Of a stretch of 64,000 nt of DNA, positions 24,536 through 35,118 are shown one piece after another. Location of the stretch: the NCBI GenBank assembly GCA_004154925.1, contig QJNS01000084.1, positions 124,001 through 188,000 on the forward strand, read 5' to 3'. Positions within the stretch are counted from its first letter, which is position 1, and every line of letters begins with the position of its first letter. The DNA is from Monosporascus cannonballus (Eukaryota > Ascomycota > Sordariomycetes > Xylariales). The notes below the pieces were generated by a model. The model was not told the DNA's origin and did no database searches. It worked only from the letters and a program-made list of their open reading frames with translations. The translations under genes and the position numbers were made by a program.

Positions 24536-25694
24536 ATGGACACCGCCAAGGTATGAAAGCGAATGCCTCACCATCACATGCAGCTCTCCTTCCGCTCGTA
24601 GCATTCTTTAATCAGGATCATATACGCCGAGCCAACCATTTCCATGGCGACCGGGGGCTAACGTTTGCTAGAACACTATTGCTGAGAACCTTGGGGGCGA
24701 GGCCCAGAAGTTGGGGACTCACCAGTTTACCCTAGATGAGGTTCCCGACCTAAGCGGCAAAGTCGCCGTTGTCACGGGCGGTAGCGAGGGTATCGGGTAT
24801 GGTTGCACATACACGTTGCTCAAGCACAATATCGCCAAGCTCTACGTCTTGTCCAAGAGGGAGGAGGTGGTCAAGGAGGCCAAGGCAGCAGTCGCCAGGG
24901 AACTAGGTGAGGATGCAGCGAACAGAACCAAATGGCTGCACTGCGACTTGTCGAATTGGCCGCAAGTGAAGGATGTTGCCGAACAGATCAAGAAGGACAC
25001 CGATAGGCTTGATATCCTGATCAACAATGCCGGAATCGGAATCCTAACTTTTCAATTGACCGACTACGGGGTCGACAGGCATATGGCGACCAACCACATG
25101 GGTCACGTAATCTTGACATCCCATCTACTCCCGTTGATGAAGAAAACGGCAGAAAAGGGAAATATCGTTCGCATCTCCAACCAGGCCAGCAATGTTCATC
25201 AAGCCGCCCCGAGTGACACGAAGTTTGAGAGTCTCGAGGAGATAAACCGCGATCTCGGGCCTAATGGAAATTACGGCCTAAGCAAACTGGCAAGTATTCT
25301 CTATGCCAGATACTTCACAAGGAAGGTGACAAATGCCGGCCACCCCAACGTTCTCATGAACGCGACGCATCCCGGTTTCGTCAGCACCAAACAGAGCAAA
25401 GAAGACATTCTTGAACCCTTCCCGCTGGCCGGCTACGGTGCGTCGGTCGCCATGGAACCTTTCAAGAAGAACCAGTTTGAGGGTGCGGTGCCGACGATGT
25501 ATGTGGCGACAGTCACAACCAAGTCGGGCGAGTACGTCTGCCCGCCAGCCATCCCCGAGCCAGGAAGCAGCTTATCGCAGGACGAAGCGCTAGGAGACAG
25601 GTTGATGGAACTCACCAAAAAGGTTATTATGGAAAAGACGAAGGGAGAATCAGCTGATGCGGGTTGCCCTTTTGATGACCTGGTCCTGCATTGA
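24536..25694 (+). CDS. Short-chain dehydrogenase/reductase (retinol dehydrogenase/WWOX-like)
   Basis: An NAD(P)-dependent oxidoreductase of the classical SDR fold; the substrate is unknown. The long frame from 24672 has no ATG at its head, so a small first exon is needed: 24536-24550 encodes MDTAK and ends at GTATGA. The 121-bp phase-0 intron ends CTAAC...GCTAG at 24671. The spliced start reads MDTAKNTIAENLGGEAQ and the product has 345 residues. Cofactor motif TGGSEGIG is at about 40-47, NNAG at about 123-126, and the catalytic YxxxK (YGLSK) has Tyr at about 206 and Lys at about 210. The strand carrying the catalytic serine reads VRISNQAS, where relatives usually have SS. There is no membrane anchor or signal peptide. 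The family is firm; the first exon is inferred. Confidence 0.88.
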
Positions 25695-26177
25695 GTACAC
25701 CAGGCGGATCGTAAAACCCCTGATGAATAGGTAGTTTGAGGAAGTCGGGGAACGAATTAGCTCCCTAGGTGGGGTAGGTATTGAGTTGGATGTCATATTG
25801 TATTGTATGTAGCTTAATCCACAGAATAAACCTACTGGAAGAAATTGGGGGCGTATGGCGATGAGCCAATGATTTCTTTTCTCAGCTTACCTAGGTATTT
25901 CGTTAGGCCTGTGGTGGATGACGTAGTGACTAGAAGGCGGTGGACTCTCTGTTATCTTATCGCGATTGCAATCGGGAAGCCGTCGGTGAATTCTGCCGTT
26001 GTGGCTTTCATCCTCCCGCCCGCAATTTACGGCGTTGCGAACATTACGCATCAAAGACTGTTCGCTGTGGTTTCGCGGCCCGTGCAAGACAGCATGCTTG
26101 GGAATTCCCAGCGCCCGATTCGATGTTCCCATTATGATCCATTAAGGCATCTCTGAATTGGGATGATTTGAGACACA
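25695..26177. other. Short intergenic region, presumed Iml1 promoter
   Basis: About 480 bases lie between the dehydrogenase stop and the Iml1 ATG, on the same strand. They include a palindromic TTACCTAGGTA near 25887. No gene was seen. Confidence 0.55.
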
Positions 26178-29100
26178 ATGTCTCCCAATGCTGCTTCAAG
26201 TTCCTCCCCCGTTGTACAGCGCCGCGCATCGCAATGGACATCGCATCTGCGGCAGTTCAGCAGGACGAGTCTTGATAAAGACAAGGCATCATTAGACGTA
26301 CCCAGAGAACCCCGATCACCTGATACTATGTCGAGTAATTCAACAATCCGAAACTCGCGACCGTTGAGGCGTATGGTTGAGCGGATATGCACCGTCGCCA
26401 TCAACGAGTCCATCATTAGGGATGAAGTTCTCTTGAATCTCGACCTGATAGGTGGCGCCATCAAGCCGGGCATGCTAATGTCTATAACTCCGGTGGACTC
26501 AGATCTGGACCGTTTGCAAGGCTCCTACTACGGAAGCGTAAGGCAACCGAGTTATCGCAGAGGTTTTGGCGCTGCCGAAGCGCCTTCCAAGCCTCGCCGT
26601 AGGCCTCGTCGTCGGTATATCTTTGTAGTTAAGGACATGACAAAAGAGCTGAAGGCTAGGCATCCTACTGTCGAAGTCTACGTCGCCAAACATATCGCTG
26701 ATGCCTTCGACATGCGAATCAGGTCCCAGGTCGTTCTTGCTCCCGTTGACGACGCCGCACCTGCTGTCCAGGCTTCCCATGTGGAACTCACATTCAAAGA
26801 CATGTACATGTCGCGGTCTGATATGTGGAGACTTTCCGTGGACGACTTAGCAGATAGGACCGTATATAGAGGACAGGTTGTCTACTTCCTCGGGACTATC
26901 AAGGCCGTCGTCACTACAGTTTTTGTCGAGGGGCGCAAGGTCCACTCTGCCTTCTTTGGCCGTGACACCCGTCCCATATTCCGCAGCGAATCCGCCAGGT
27001 ACGTCCTCTTCATACAGATGGCGAAAGAGATGTGGGACTTCGACTCGGATGGCTCGGGAGAGATTATGTTCTACAAGGTTGTCAATGGGTTTCTGCCTGC
27101 ACTATTCAAGAAGTGGGCCCTGTTGCAAGTGAAACATCTGGTCAGCATCGTGCTGTTCGCGAGGATGGAGTATGACACTGGATTGACTACCGAGTTGGCA
27201 AACGCCAGTCTACATGACGACTACTATACCGGTTATCAGACCTCGGGGAGCAGGCGCCCGTACAAGGATTTCTATCGCGTGGTTATCAGTGAGATGTCGA
27301 GCGGGGAATGGACAACGATCCTCTACCAGCTCAAGAAGGAATTCAATACATTCAGGCGTGATATCAGTCTTCATCATCAGTATGCCATGGGCATCACCAC
27401 CGAAGCCTCCGATGATTCTTCTACCAAGGGCGCTACGGTTCATAGTATCAAGGCTGAGTCATCTCTAGCGATGTATGGGAATTTTCTCGAGGCGATTAAC
27501 CTCGCATCCTCCCAATACGCGCATGACTACATTGACCGAGATCTGTTGCGCACCGGTATATCGATTGTCGTCATCAGCCCAGGCTCGGGCGTTTTTGAAG
27601 TCGAGTACGAAACTCTGCGACGATCCACGGAAGCACTTATTAGTAACGGCATTGGGATTGACCTGATCTGCATTCCTAACTTGCCTCTCCACTCCGTTCC
27701 GCTATTCCGTTATCGAAATCCTCATTACCTAGCCCCAAACCAGAGGCCGCAAGCTCGGCCGACCCGAAGCCGGGACGGTACGCCTAAGCAGCCAACTCCT
27801 CTGGCCGGTAGCTATAGCTCACTAACCGAGCCGCTGGCCCCAGCAAAGGCTTCGGATCACTCCGTTCGGACGGATCTTAGTTCTAAGCTCTATGCGGACG
27901 AATGGGCGTTCGCGCTGCCGCAGTGGCTACACGTTTCCTACTGGACTGGAAAGTCTTCGGATGCCCTCTCGTACCACGGTATTGCCCTGCAGGCTTCCGG
28001 TCATAACCCTCAGAAGCCCCAGGAGGAATTCACCCCCAGATGTAGGCTATACGACCTCCAGATGAGGAGTGTCCTGGAAACTAATGAGATCGAGACGACT
28101 CCTCTGCATGCAGATCCTGCCTATCCCAGACCATCTAATTCGGATGCCTCGGTGCGGAAAGCCACACCTGCCATGCTTCAAGCCTCTGGGGTATTGCGAC
28201 ACCGCAAAGTTCCCGACGGGCTTTTCGAACCGGTCTACGGCTTCCAGAAATTCGTCCCGGACAAGCTAACAAAGCCTGGGGAGACGTCGTTGTGGAAGAA
28301 ACTGCAGGCGTTTGACGAATCGAGGTCTCGTCTTCCGCCCCGGCGGCAGTCCCCTCCGGAGATAAAGGTCCATGTAGACCTCGAAGAGGGGACTAAGAAA
28401 AAGATGTTTGAAGATGCAGGACTTCTGAGCACTTCAGTGTCAGACAAGCGAGCACGCGCGCCATCAATGAGCCTTTCCTCTAGTGTAGCATCGTCATCAA
28501 CCCCAAGGGAGTATGAATTGACTAGCACAATGTCCGGTCCACGGCGAGATTCCACGGCAACGAAACCCCATTCCATCATATCGGCAGTGAAGACACCAAA
28601 GCTTATACGGCAGATTAGTCTCGGCCAACGCGGTTTCGGGATCGCAGCTCCTACAGTTGCGACCGCCGAGCTGAAAACCGAAAATGTCAATGCCATGCAG
28701 TCTTCGAACCAACCATCAATCCCCAGAGCGACTCCCGTGAGGTCCGACGTCAGGCCAACCACCCCTCAGGCTAGAGCCGAACTGGGTACTTTGCAATCCT
28801 TTGAACAGGTTAAGAGCGACCTATCTGAACAGATGCACGATCTGACGAGGAACACACCCAGCCGACCAATGCCTATCAAAAGCTTTTCATCTAGTGCTGC
28901 TGGCCCAATTGTTACTCTAACTGGCTCGATGCTTGCTACTCCTCGGGCGAAGAGTGCCCGGCCCGACGACCGAGACATTAAGTTCTCTGACGCCCTCAGG
29001 GCGGAGGATGAGCAGAAACTGTACAACTCCAAGCTTCTAGCCGGTGCAATGCCGGAACTTCCTTCTACTCTTTCGCCTACCACTGCTATGGCGCCTTGGC

Positions 29101-31895
29101 TCGTAGTGCTGAACCCATCTAACCCGGACGTCAATAAAATGGATGATTCGTTACTGTTTAGTCGGTGGCAGCACGTGTTCCCACGGCCAGCCGATATGAG
29201 GGTCATGAAGTGGAAGTCGCTCTCCTTCCCGGCGGCTGTTCCGTTGACGACTGAGTACTTTCCTACCAAGGCACAATTCGACTCGGAATACCAGCGACAG
29301 CCCTACAACATCGCTCAAAATATCGACGACGAGGTGTCCGAAGCACCGAATTCGCGCGAGGAGTTCCTGAGAGAGCTAGTCGGGGCCCGATTTTCCCACG
29401 GCTTTCAGGTTGTCATCGGCCCTTCTGTAGCTAGAGCTTTCGGGCAGAAGATCGTGAGAATTGCCGAGCTCTTCACTCGAAACAGCAAGGTCGAAGATGG
29501 GACGAGCGTTTTCATGAGCGTAGGAAACACTATACACCAACTATCATGTGTAAACGGCAGCGAAGTCGAAGTAAACATCTACGTGCGGAAACCTGCTGCT
29601 GCCCTTGCGCAGGCGGATCAGCTTCCTCAACTTTATAAGCCTGCAATGCGCACCTTGTACGACAAAGAGTACCAGACGCTAGACATAGATATCATGACGC
29701 CAAGACCGGAGCCCAACTGGAACTATATCGATTCATACCTCGCGGGGCATACGGACGAAATGACCGAGAACCTGAGGTACTGGAGGGCTCGCTTTGTCCT
29801 TATTCCCATGTATGCACGTAACTCTTCATCTTCCAAGTTACCAAATAGCGATGACGAAGAGGAAATACGACTTGAAGGCATCAAGAAGCTTGCTCAGTTG
29901 TGGCAGCGGCACCGGGTCCTGTCTTCTTCGGAGCGCCAATTCCAGAGCTCTGGTGCCAGAAAGCAGCGGGATCCGTATCCGCTCGACATCGTTTACAGAA
30001 CCGAAGATCCTTCTGTAGTAGTCGCTGCCGAGCTGGAGGCGTTGCCCCTGTTCGAGGGTTTCGAGACGACGTCTCGCAGGCGGCAGTTGGTATCGAGGAA
30101 GGAGCGGTTTTCCAAGTCCAACTTTAACATTGCCGCTTTAGCCGACGCAATCCAACAACCTGTCGAGGCGGGCGGCGTCAAGATGCAGACCAGGCGATGG
30201 CACCTTCGGTTGTATTATAACTGTTTCATCGGGTCTGAGATGACAACGTGGCTGCTAGATAACTTCGAAGACCTGGAGAGCCGAGAAGAGGCGGTCGAAC
30301 TTGGCAACTCGCTGATGGTGCAGGATGACGCCAAATCTAAGGACAGGGATGCGAGCAAAGACCCAAAGAAGGACCGCGACCGTGGGATTTTTGTCCACGT
30401 CGAAAAGCGGCACCCTTTCCGGGATGGTCAGTATTTCTACCAAATCGCCAGCGACTACGCAAAGCCCAACCCACAAGGTTGGTTCAACAGCGGAAGGAAA
30501 AGTCAAATGTCTGTTCCCGCTACGCCCTTGTCGGAGATTGGGTCAAGGGACTCTCCTCGACTTGGGCCTACTAGTATCGCGCGGTCAACGCCGATACAAG
30601 ACGATAACTCGCCAGTCTCTGGTTCTACCACGCCCACCATGGGAACTACCAGCGGCAGGCGGCCCCAGGTCGTTCTTAGCAAGGTGATGAAGTATGACGT
30701 CGACCACCGGAAACGATCTTACCGACCCGAGCGGATCAACCTGCACTACGACCGACTCCACAGCCCGGACAGTTGCTTCCACATCCGCCTGGACTGGGTT
30801 AACGTGACGCCAAAACTGATTGAGGACGCCATTAAATCGTGGGCGGCTATCGCTGCGCAACACGGCCTCCGTCTCGTCGAGGTTCCCACGGCCGAAGCCT
30901 GTAACATCACCAGCGTCAACCCCTTCCGAAGGCCGTATCCCATCAAGCTCGCAGTTCCACCGCCGACTCAACGGCCCGTCACATATTACGAGCCCAACTC
31001 GTTCGCGCCACAAACACCGCCCTGTAAGCACTTCTACCAGAAGGCCTTGCTGAAGAAATTCGACTACGTGCTCGACACGGAGGCCGCCTCCAACTTCCCA
31101 AGCAACGTCGACGTTAGTTACTCGTGGGGCAGGCCCAATTTCAGATACTCGCAGTACATCCACCGGTCGGGCGTGGCTCTGGTGGAGATCACCGACGAAG
31201 GGGATTTCCTGTTCATAAATAATAAACTCTACAACAACCGGGCGGCCGCACACCAGCCGGCACAAGGCCGCACCGCAGAGGCGGCGGCCGGCGACCGCGT
31301 GCCCTCCCGCCTCATGGCCCCCAACGAGAGAGCCTCCCACACGCCGTATGGCCTAGCGGAACCGACCCCTATTCCCTCGCCGATGTTCAGGCCGGCTCTA
31401 TTCGCGCTCAAGCCCAGCCCCCGAGCTCCTCAGCAGCAGCCACCGCCACCATCGTCACAGCAATCGGCGGCAACAGGAGCGGCGGCGGCGGACAGCAACA
31501 ACGCCTTCCTGTCGCCTGGCTTCGGACCCCTGTCCTCCGGTCCCGGCGGCCTCGGCTTCACGGACGGCATGCAAGGCTACTTGCGCGAGACGCTCGAGAC
31601 GTTCTGCAGCGACCCCGGGAGGCTCGGCGACTTCTACCGCGAGACGCTCGAGAGGGGGGGCGGCACGCCGGCGGTCACCGCGGCGGCGGGGCGGCGGGAA
31701 GTGGCAGCAGCGGTCGGTGAAGGCAGTATCCCCGACGCCAGCATCCCCACACTCGGCCTCCCGCCGGGAATCCTGAGCCCCGGCGAGACTCCAGGCCCGA
31801 GGGCGCCGACGCCTTCGCTACAGACCTCGTTGTTCTTCCGGAGAGGTAGCGTGCAGCATTTGGGCGGAGGTTCTTTTAAGGGGTTGCATGAATGA
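26178..31895 (+). CDS. IML1: Iml1/DEPDC5, GATOR1 (SEACIT) subunit
   Basis: Iml1 is the large subunit of GATOR1/SEACIT, which with Npr2 and Npr3 acts as GAP for the RagA/B-type GTPase (Gtr1) on the vacuole and restrains TORC1 when amino acids are short. The gene is one uninterrupted frame of 1905 residues from ATG at 26178. Regions in order: N-terminal domain (RRMVERICTVAINESIIRDEVLLNLDL, about 55-85); Iml1 family block from RRYIFVVKDMTKEL (about 150) through DMYMSRSDMWRL to EIMFYKVVNGFLPALF (about 294-309); a von Willebrand A-like strand GISIVVISPGSGVFEVEY (about 461); an AFALPQWLHVSYW segment (about 575); a long Ser/Pro-rich linker; a DEP domain (about 1335-1415, CFIGSEMTTWLLDNF); and a conserved C-terminal domain to about 1685. 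The last 220 residues are low complexity. It is a little longer than yeast Iml1 (about 1584), as is normal in moulds. Confidence 0.96.
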   Translation: MSPNAASSSSPVVQRRASQWTSHLRQFSRTSLDKDKASLDVPREPRSPDTMSSNSTIRNSRPLRRMVERICTVAINESIIRDEVLLNLDLIGGAIKPGMLMSITPVDSDLDRLQGSYYGSVRQPSYRRGFGAAEAPSKPRRRPRRRYIFVVKDMTKELKARHPTVEVYVAKHIADAFDMRIRSQVVLAPVDDAAPAVQASHVELTFKDMYMSRSDMWRLSVDDLADRTVYRGQVVYFLGTIKAVVTTVFVEGRKVHSAFFGRDTRPIFRSESARYVLFIQMAKEMWDFDSDGSGEIMFYKVVNGFLPALFKKWALLQVKHLVSIVLFARMEYDTGLTTELANASLHDDYYTGYQTSGSRRPYKDFYRVVISEMSSGEWTTILYQLKKEFNTFRRDISLHHQYAMGITTEASDDSSTKGATVHSIKAESSLAMYGNFLEAINLASSQYAHDYIDRDLLRTGISIVVISPGSGVFEVEYETLRRSTEALISNGIGIDLICIPNLPLHSVPLFRYRNPHYLAPNQRPQARPTRSRDGTPKQPTPLAGSYSSLTEPLAPAKASDHSVRTDLSSKLYADEWAFALPQWLHVSYWTGKSSDALSYHGIALQASGHNPQKPQEEFTPRCRLYDLQMRSVLETNEIETTPLHADPAYPRPSNSDASVRKATPAMLQASGVLRHRKVPDGLFEPVYGFQKFVPDKLTKPGETSLWKKLQAFDESRSRLPPRRQSPPEIKVHVDLEEGTKKKMFEDAGLLSTSVSDKRARAPSMSLSSSVASSSTPREYELTSTMSGPRRDSTATKPHSIISAVKTPKLIRQISLGQRGFGIAAPTVATAELKTENVNAMQSSNQPSIPRATPVRSDVRPTTPQARAELGTLQSFEQVKSDLSEQMHDLTRNTPSRPMPIKSFSSSAAGPIVTLTGSMLATPRAKSARPDDRDIKFSDALRAEDEQKLYNSKLLAGAMPELPSTLSPTTAMAPWLVVLNPSNPDVNKMDDSLLFSRWQHVFPRPADMRVMKWKSLSFPAAVPLTTEYFPTKAQFDSEYQRQPYNIAQNIDDEVSEAPNSREEFLRELVGARFSHGFQVVIGPSVARAFGQKIVRIAELFTRNSKVEDGTSVFMSVGNTIHQLSCVNGSEVEVNIYVRKPAAALAQADQLPQLYKPAMRTLYDKEYQTLDIDIMTPRPEPNWNYIDSYLAGHTDEMTENLRYWRARFVLIPMYARNSSSSKLPNSDDEEEIRLEGIKKLAQLWQRHRVLSSSERQFQSSGARKQRDPYPLDIVYRTEDPSVVVAAELEALPLFEGFETTSRRRQLVSRKERFSKSNFNIAALADAIQQPVEAGGVKMQTRRWHLRLYYNCFIGSEMTTWLLDNFEDLESREEAVELGNSLMVQDDAKSKDRDASKDPKKDRDRGIFVHVEKRHPFRDGQYFYQIASDYAKPNPQGWFNSGRKSQMSVPATPLSEIGSRDSPRLGPTSIARSTPIQDDNSPVSGSTTPTMGTTSGRRPQVVLSKVMKYDVDHRKRSYRPERINLHYDRLHSPDSCFHIRLDWVNVTPKLIEDAIKSWAAIAAQHGLRLVEVPTAEACNITSVNPFRRPYPIKLAVPPPTQRPVTYYEPNSFAPQTPPCKHFYQKALLKKFDYVLDTEAASNFPSNVDVSYSWGRPNFRYSQYIHRSGVALVEITDEGDFLFINNKLYNNRAAAHQPAQGRTAEAAAGDRVPSRLMAPNERASHTPYGLAEPTPIPSPMFRPALFALKPSPRAPQQQPPPPSSQQSAATGAAAADSNNAFLSPGFGPLSSGPGGLGFTDGMQGYLRETLETFCSDPGRLGDFYRETLERGGGTPAVTAAAGRREVAAAVGEGSIPDASIPTLGLPPGILSPGETPGPRAPTPSLQTSLFFRRGSVQHLGGGSFKGLHE

Positions 31896-33198
31896 ATCAA
31901 TGATTCAATGGACGGATGAAGAGATATGTGGAAGGGGGGTATAGTATACCTACCCAACGAATTCCTCTGATGGGGGGGTATATACCTGGCTGGGTGCCTC
32001 AGCTAATAGCTCAATAGCTACTCAATTGCTTGTGGACGTATGTACGTGCGCACTAATAAAAGTAACGAAGTACAACTGGTATGAAGAGTGTGGATATACA
32101 ACCTACCGGATAATGCTTTGCTGCCCTCTATCTCCGGTAGGTTGACGATTGCATACATATTTCATTTTGGTCAATCGACAGCTCCATATTGGAGGAGGAC
32201 TGATGGCATCTGAGTAATGCGTATCTTGCGGCGCCAAACGGGCTGTAAGCTACGGCATACATCCGATGGTGTTTCTGCATGCGATCTGATTTAGCCATCC
32301 ACTTTCCGACGTTGACCGCATTGTAGTTATAGAGATGCTGGACGATATGTCGGCCTCCATAGGGTGTGACCTGCCGATATCTCCCTGTTTGATCGATGTT
32401 AGCTTGAATTAGGCCAGATATGTTTGGTCGGGATACCGGCGTAGGCGGCTATCCTCAGGATTGGAAGAGGCAAGATCCAAGCTACGGTGAGACCAGTAAG
32501 CGGACGGACGACCTCATATGCACTCTTATTCCTATATGCTTATCCAGTCCTCGATCCCCGTTCCCCTCCATTATCCCGTCCCTGACGTTCAACCCGCCCC
32601 CAAGTCTCCTTTCTCAGCCGAGGTCTACTCCGTCGCCAGGTCAAAACCCGCCGCACCTACCACAAACCACAGGGACATAATAAAGCAGCTTGTGATAGAA
32701 CAAAAGTTCGCATTGATATGGCTGAAATCTAGCTTCCGCGCACCTCTAGTCTAGGACGCGGCGTACAAACCGATAGCAGCTAGCATTCCTCTTAAATCCT
32801 CTAGATTATACATCTGTCTGCCAGTCCGTCGTGTAAGCCTACGAGTGGGAAAACAAACCGAGAGAGTGGAAGTCGCTCAACCGGAACACCAGCACGGTCC
32901 CGTCGCAAGGCCTCACCGCTAGTCGTGTAGCCAGTCTATCCTTTAACGCCTTGCACAGCTGCCTACAATTACGCTCATACGATTGTTCCTTAATATTGCT
33001 GCCGAAACGAAGCGACGCAAAAAAAAAAAAGGAAAGTCAACCCCCGCCTTTGAGATGTAGCGTGACGCCTGCTTTCTAACCTGCGGCATTTGGAACTGAC
33101 ATGGTATACAGATGAAAAAATGACTACGTAACAATGATATAGAAGAACAGAGCGAAAGATCCCCGGCTCGTAAACGAGAGCGGTGGAAGTACCAGCCA
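31896..33198. other. Intergenic region between convergent Iml1 and antiporter genes
   Basis: Holds the 3' flanks of both genes. No supported gene was seen; the short frames around 32420-32754 have no family features. A perfect inverted repeat (listed separately) lies about 200 bases after the Iml1 stop. A 12-base A tract lies near 33020. Confidence 0.55.
32099..32144. repeat. Perfect 12-bp inverted repeat (hairpin)
   Basis: CAACCTACCGGA at 32099-32110 is matched by its exact reverse complement at 32133-32144, leaving a 22-base loop. The position, shortly after the Iml1 stop codon, would fit a hairpin in the mRNA 3' end or a small inverted-repeat remnant. The sequence alone does not decide. 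Confidence 0.8.
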
Positions 33199-35118
33199 TT
33201 ATGGATCTCGATGTGTTTGAATCCCTGGCTTGGTGGGATCGACGTCGGCGGGGTACCCTAGGGAGAGTCAGCAATCGCATTCTCAATGCCCAGTGTCTTC
33301 TAATAAACTTACACCAGGTGCAAACGGCGATGATGAAGTACAGACACACCAGCAGCATGCCCTCGAGCCAGTGACTCTTGCCGTCGCTGATGAGGTAGTT
33401 GACGAGCAGTACGGACACGAAGAGGACGACAACCTGGAAGTCGTCGAAGGCGAGGTTCATGTACTCGTTACCCATAGCCCAGCCGATAATAACGAGCAGG
33501 GGGACAAGGAAAAGCGCAACCTGCATTGACGACCCGATGGCGACACCGATGGCGAGGTCCATCTTGTCCTTTATGGCGACCGTGACGGCCGTCGCGTGCT
33601 CGCAGGCATTTCCCACAATGGGGAGGAGGATGAGGCCGACAAACTCCTCGCTGACAGTACCCGACTCAACAATTGCGTCGATCCCGCTGACCATGGCCTC
33701 GGCGCAGAATGCAATAACGACGGTGACGATTGTCATCTGGGCGAAGGCGACAGCGATGTGGAGTTGCGGCCCCTCGTCCTCGTCTTCGGCCTCCTCTGTC
33801 TGGTGGGTGTTAGGGCCCATCATTAACGCCTGCATGTTGCGATGCTCGGTTGGGGCGCCGGTGAAAGCGGCACTGGCGCCCGACCTAGCAAGGCCGCTCG
33901 CGATCGCGTTGTCGGAGAAAGGCTCCCTCTTCTTGAAGACCTTATTGATAACGTCTTTACCTGGCATGTCATACTGTTTGCCGGGGACCTTTTGGCTTTC
34001 CTCGTTGAACATCTCGCTATGCGTCTTCAACTGAAACAGAAGATAGCAGCCATAGATGAATAGTAGGATGATGGCGACACCATGGGACAATTTGGCAACA
34101 TCACCTCCGACTATGCCGGTGTTCCGAGTGAAGACGGTGGGGATTATAAGGCTGCCGACGGCTAGGGCCAACATGCTGGCGGCCGTCTGGGCAACGGTTG
34201 TGTTGAAGTACTGTTCCAGTCGGTTGTAGCCTCCCAACAAGAAACACATCCCCAAGACGAGTAGAAGATTCGACAGAATACTACCAATGAGGGATGTCTG
34301 AACGACTATGACCTGCCCATCGACGAGAGCGATGATGGCTACGATGAGCTCGACAGCATTTCTATCCATGTTAGTTTCCCCCCGGTGTGGTTGTATACCT
34401 CCCCGAATCTGAGGGGTTGGACGTACCCAAATGTGGCATTGATGAGTCCACCCAGGGCCTCGCCTGTACGGAGGGCAATCTCTTCCGTCGCAAACCCGAG
34501 CATGGCAGCGAGCGGGATGATGGCGATGAAGTTGACAGCAAACACGATCTGGCCATTGACGCCGGCATAATTAATGGCAATACCGGCCGGGGCACAGAGC
34601 AATAAGACGTTGATCCACGAGCTTCCTACGGTACGGCGCAGCTGGTTTTTCCATGTGAACGGCTCCTTAGGCTCAACATGCCTGATAAAACCGAACTTCA
34701 GCTTTTCCTTGGGTTCTTCGGCTTTCGGTTCCGAGCTGCCTCCTCCGGCGGCGCTTCCCGTTGTGCCGCGGCGACGCAGGCCCCCACCTTCAGCACCAGC
34801 ACGATCGCCAACGAAATCCCTATCCTGTATTCCGTCGCCATTGTGGGTCGGGCTGTCGGGAATGGTTGAGTCCTGCGAGTCTAGGCCCACCCCGGCCTTG
34901 CGACCTCTAAAATATCCGGGTGCCGAGTTGGAATGCGCTAAACCAGCCGTGTCGGCATATTTGTCGGACTCCCCAAGTTCGGCATCAATGGTAGTCGCTC
35001 GCTTGGGTGACTTAATGTAACTATGTCTGAAAGGGTTGTAGTTGAAGCTCCCTCCGGAGGTTCGGCGACTCTCGACGTTGGCTTGGCGCCGAATATTCAT
35101 CATATTAACTGATGTCAT
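33199..35118 (-). CDS. Vacuolar Ca2+/H+ antiporter (CAX/Vcx1 type)
   Basis: Exchanges cytosolic calcium for vacuolar protons. Three reverse-strand exons: 35118-34427, 34361-33313 and 33257-33199. Intron 1 (65 bp) begins GTACGT and has CTAAC eight bases before its AG; it splits the Gly of FGNAVEL. Intron 2 (55 bp) begins GTAAGT and ends CCCTAG; splicing gives the family-like tail CTWWYPADVDPTKPG before TAA. Total is 599 residues. The start is the ATG at 35118, since the frame upstream has no ATG. The N-terminal 160 or so residues are hydrophilic and cytosolic. Two exchanger repeats follow, with the cation motifs GNAVE (231-235) and GNACEH (about 481-486; most relatives have GNAAEH), separated by an acidic loop EEAEDEDEG. 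About eleven membrane segments are expected from the family. Confidence 0.93.

Noticed and set aside
27038..27075. EF-hand-like DFDSDGSGEI in Iml1
   Set aside because: The loop lacks the acidic residue at position 12, there is no paired hand, and the surrounding segment belongs to the Iml1 family core.
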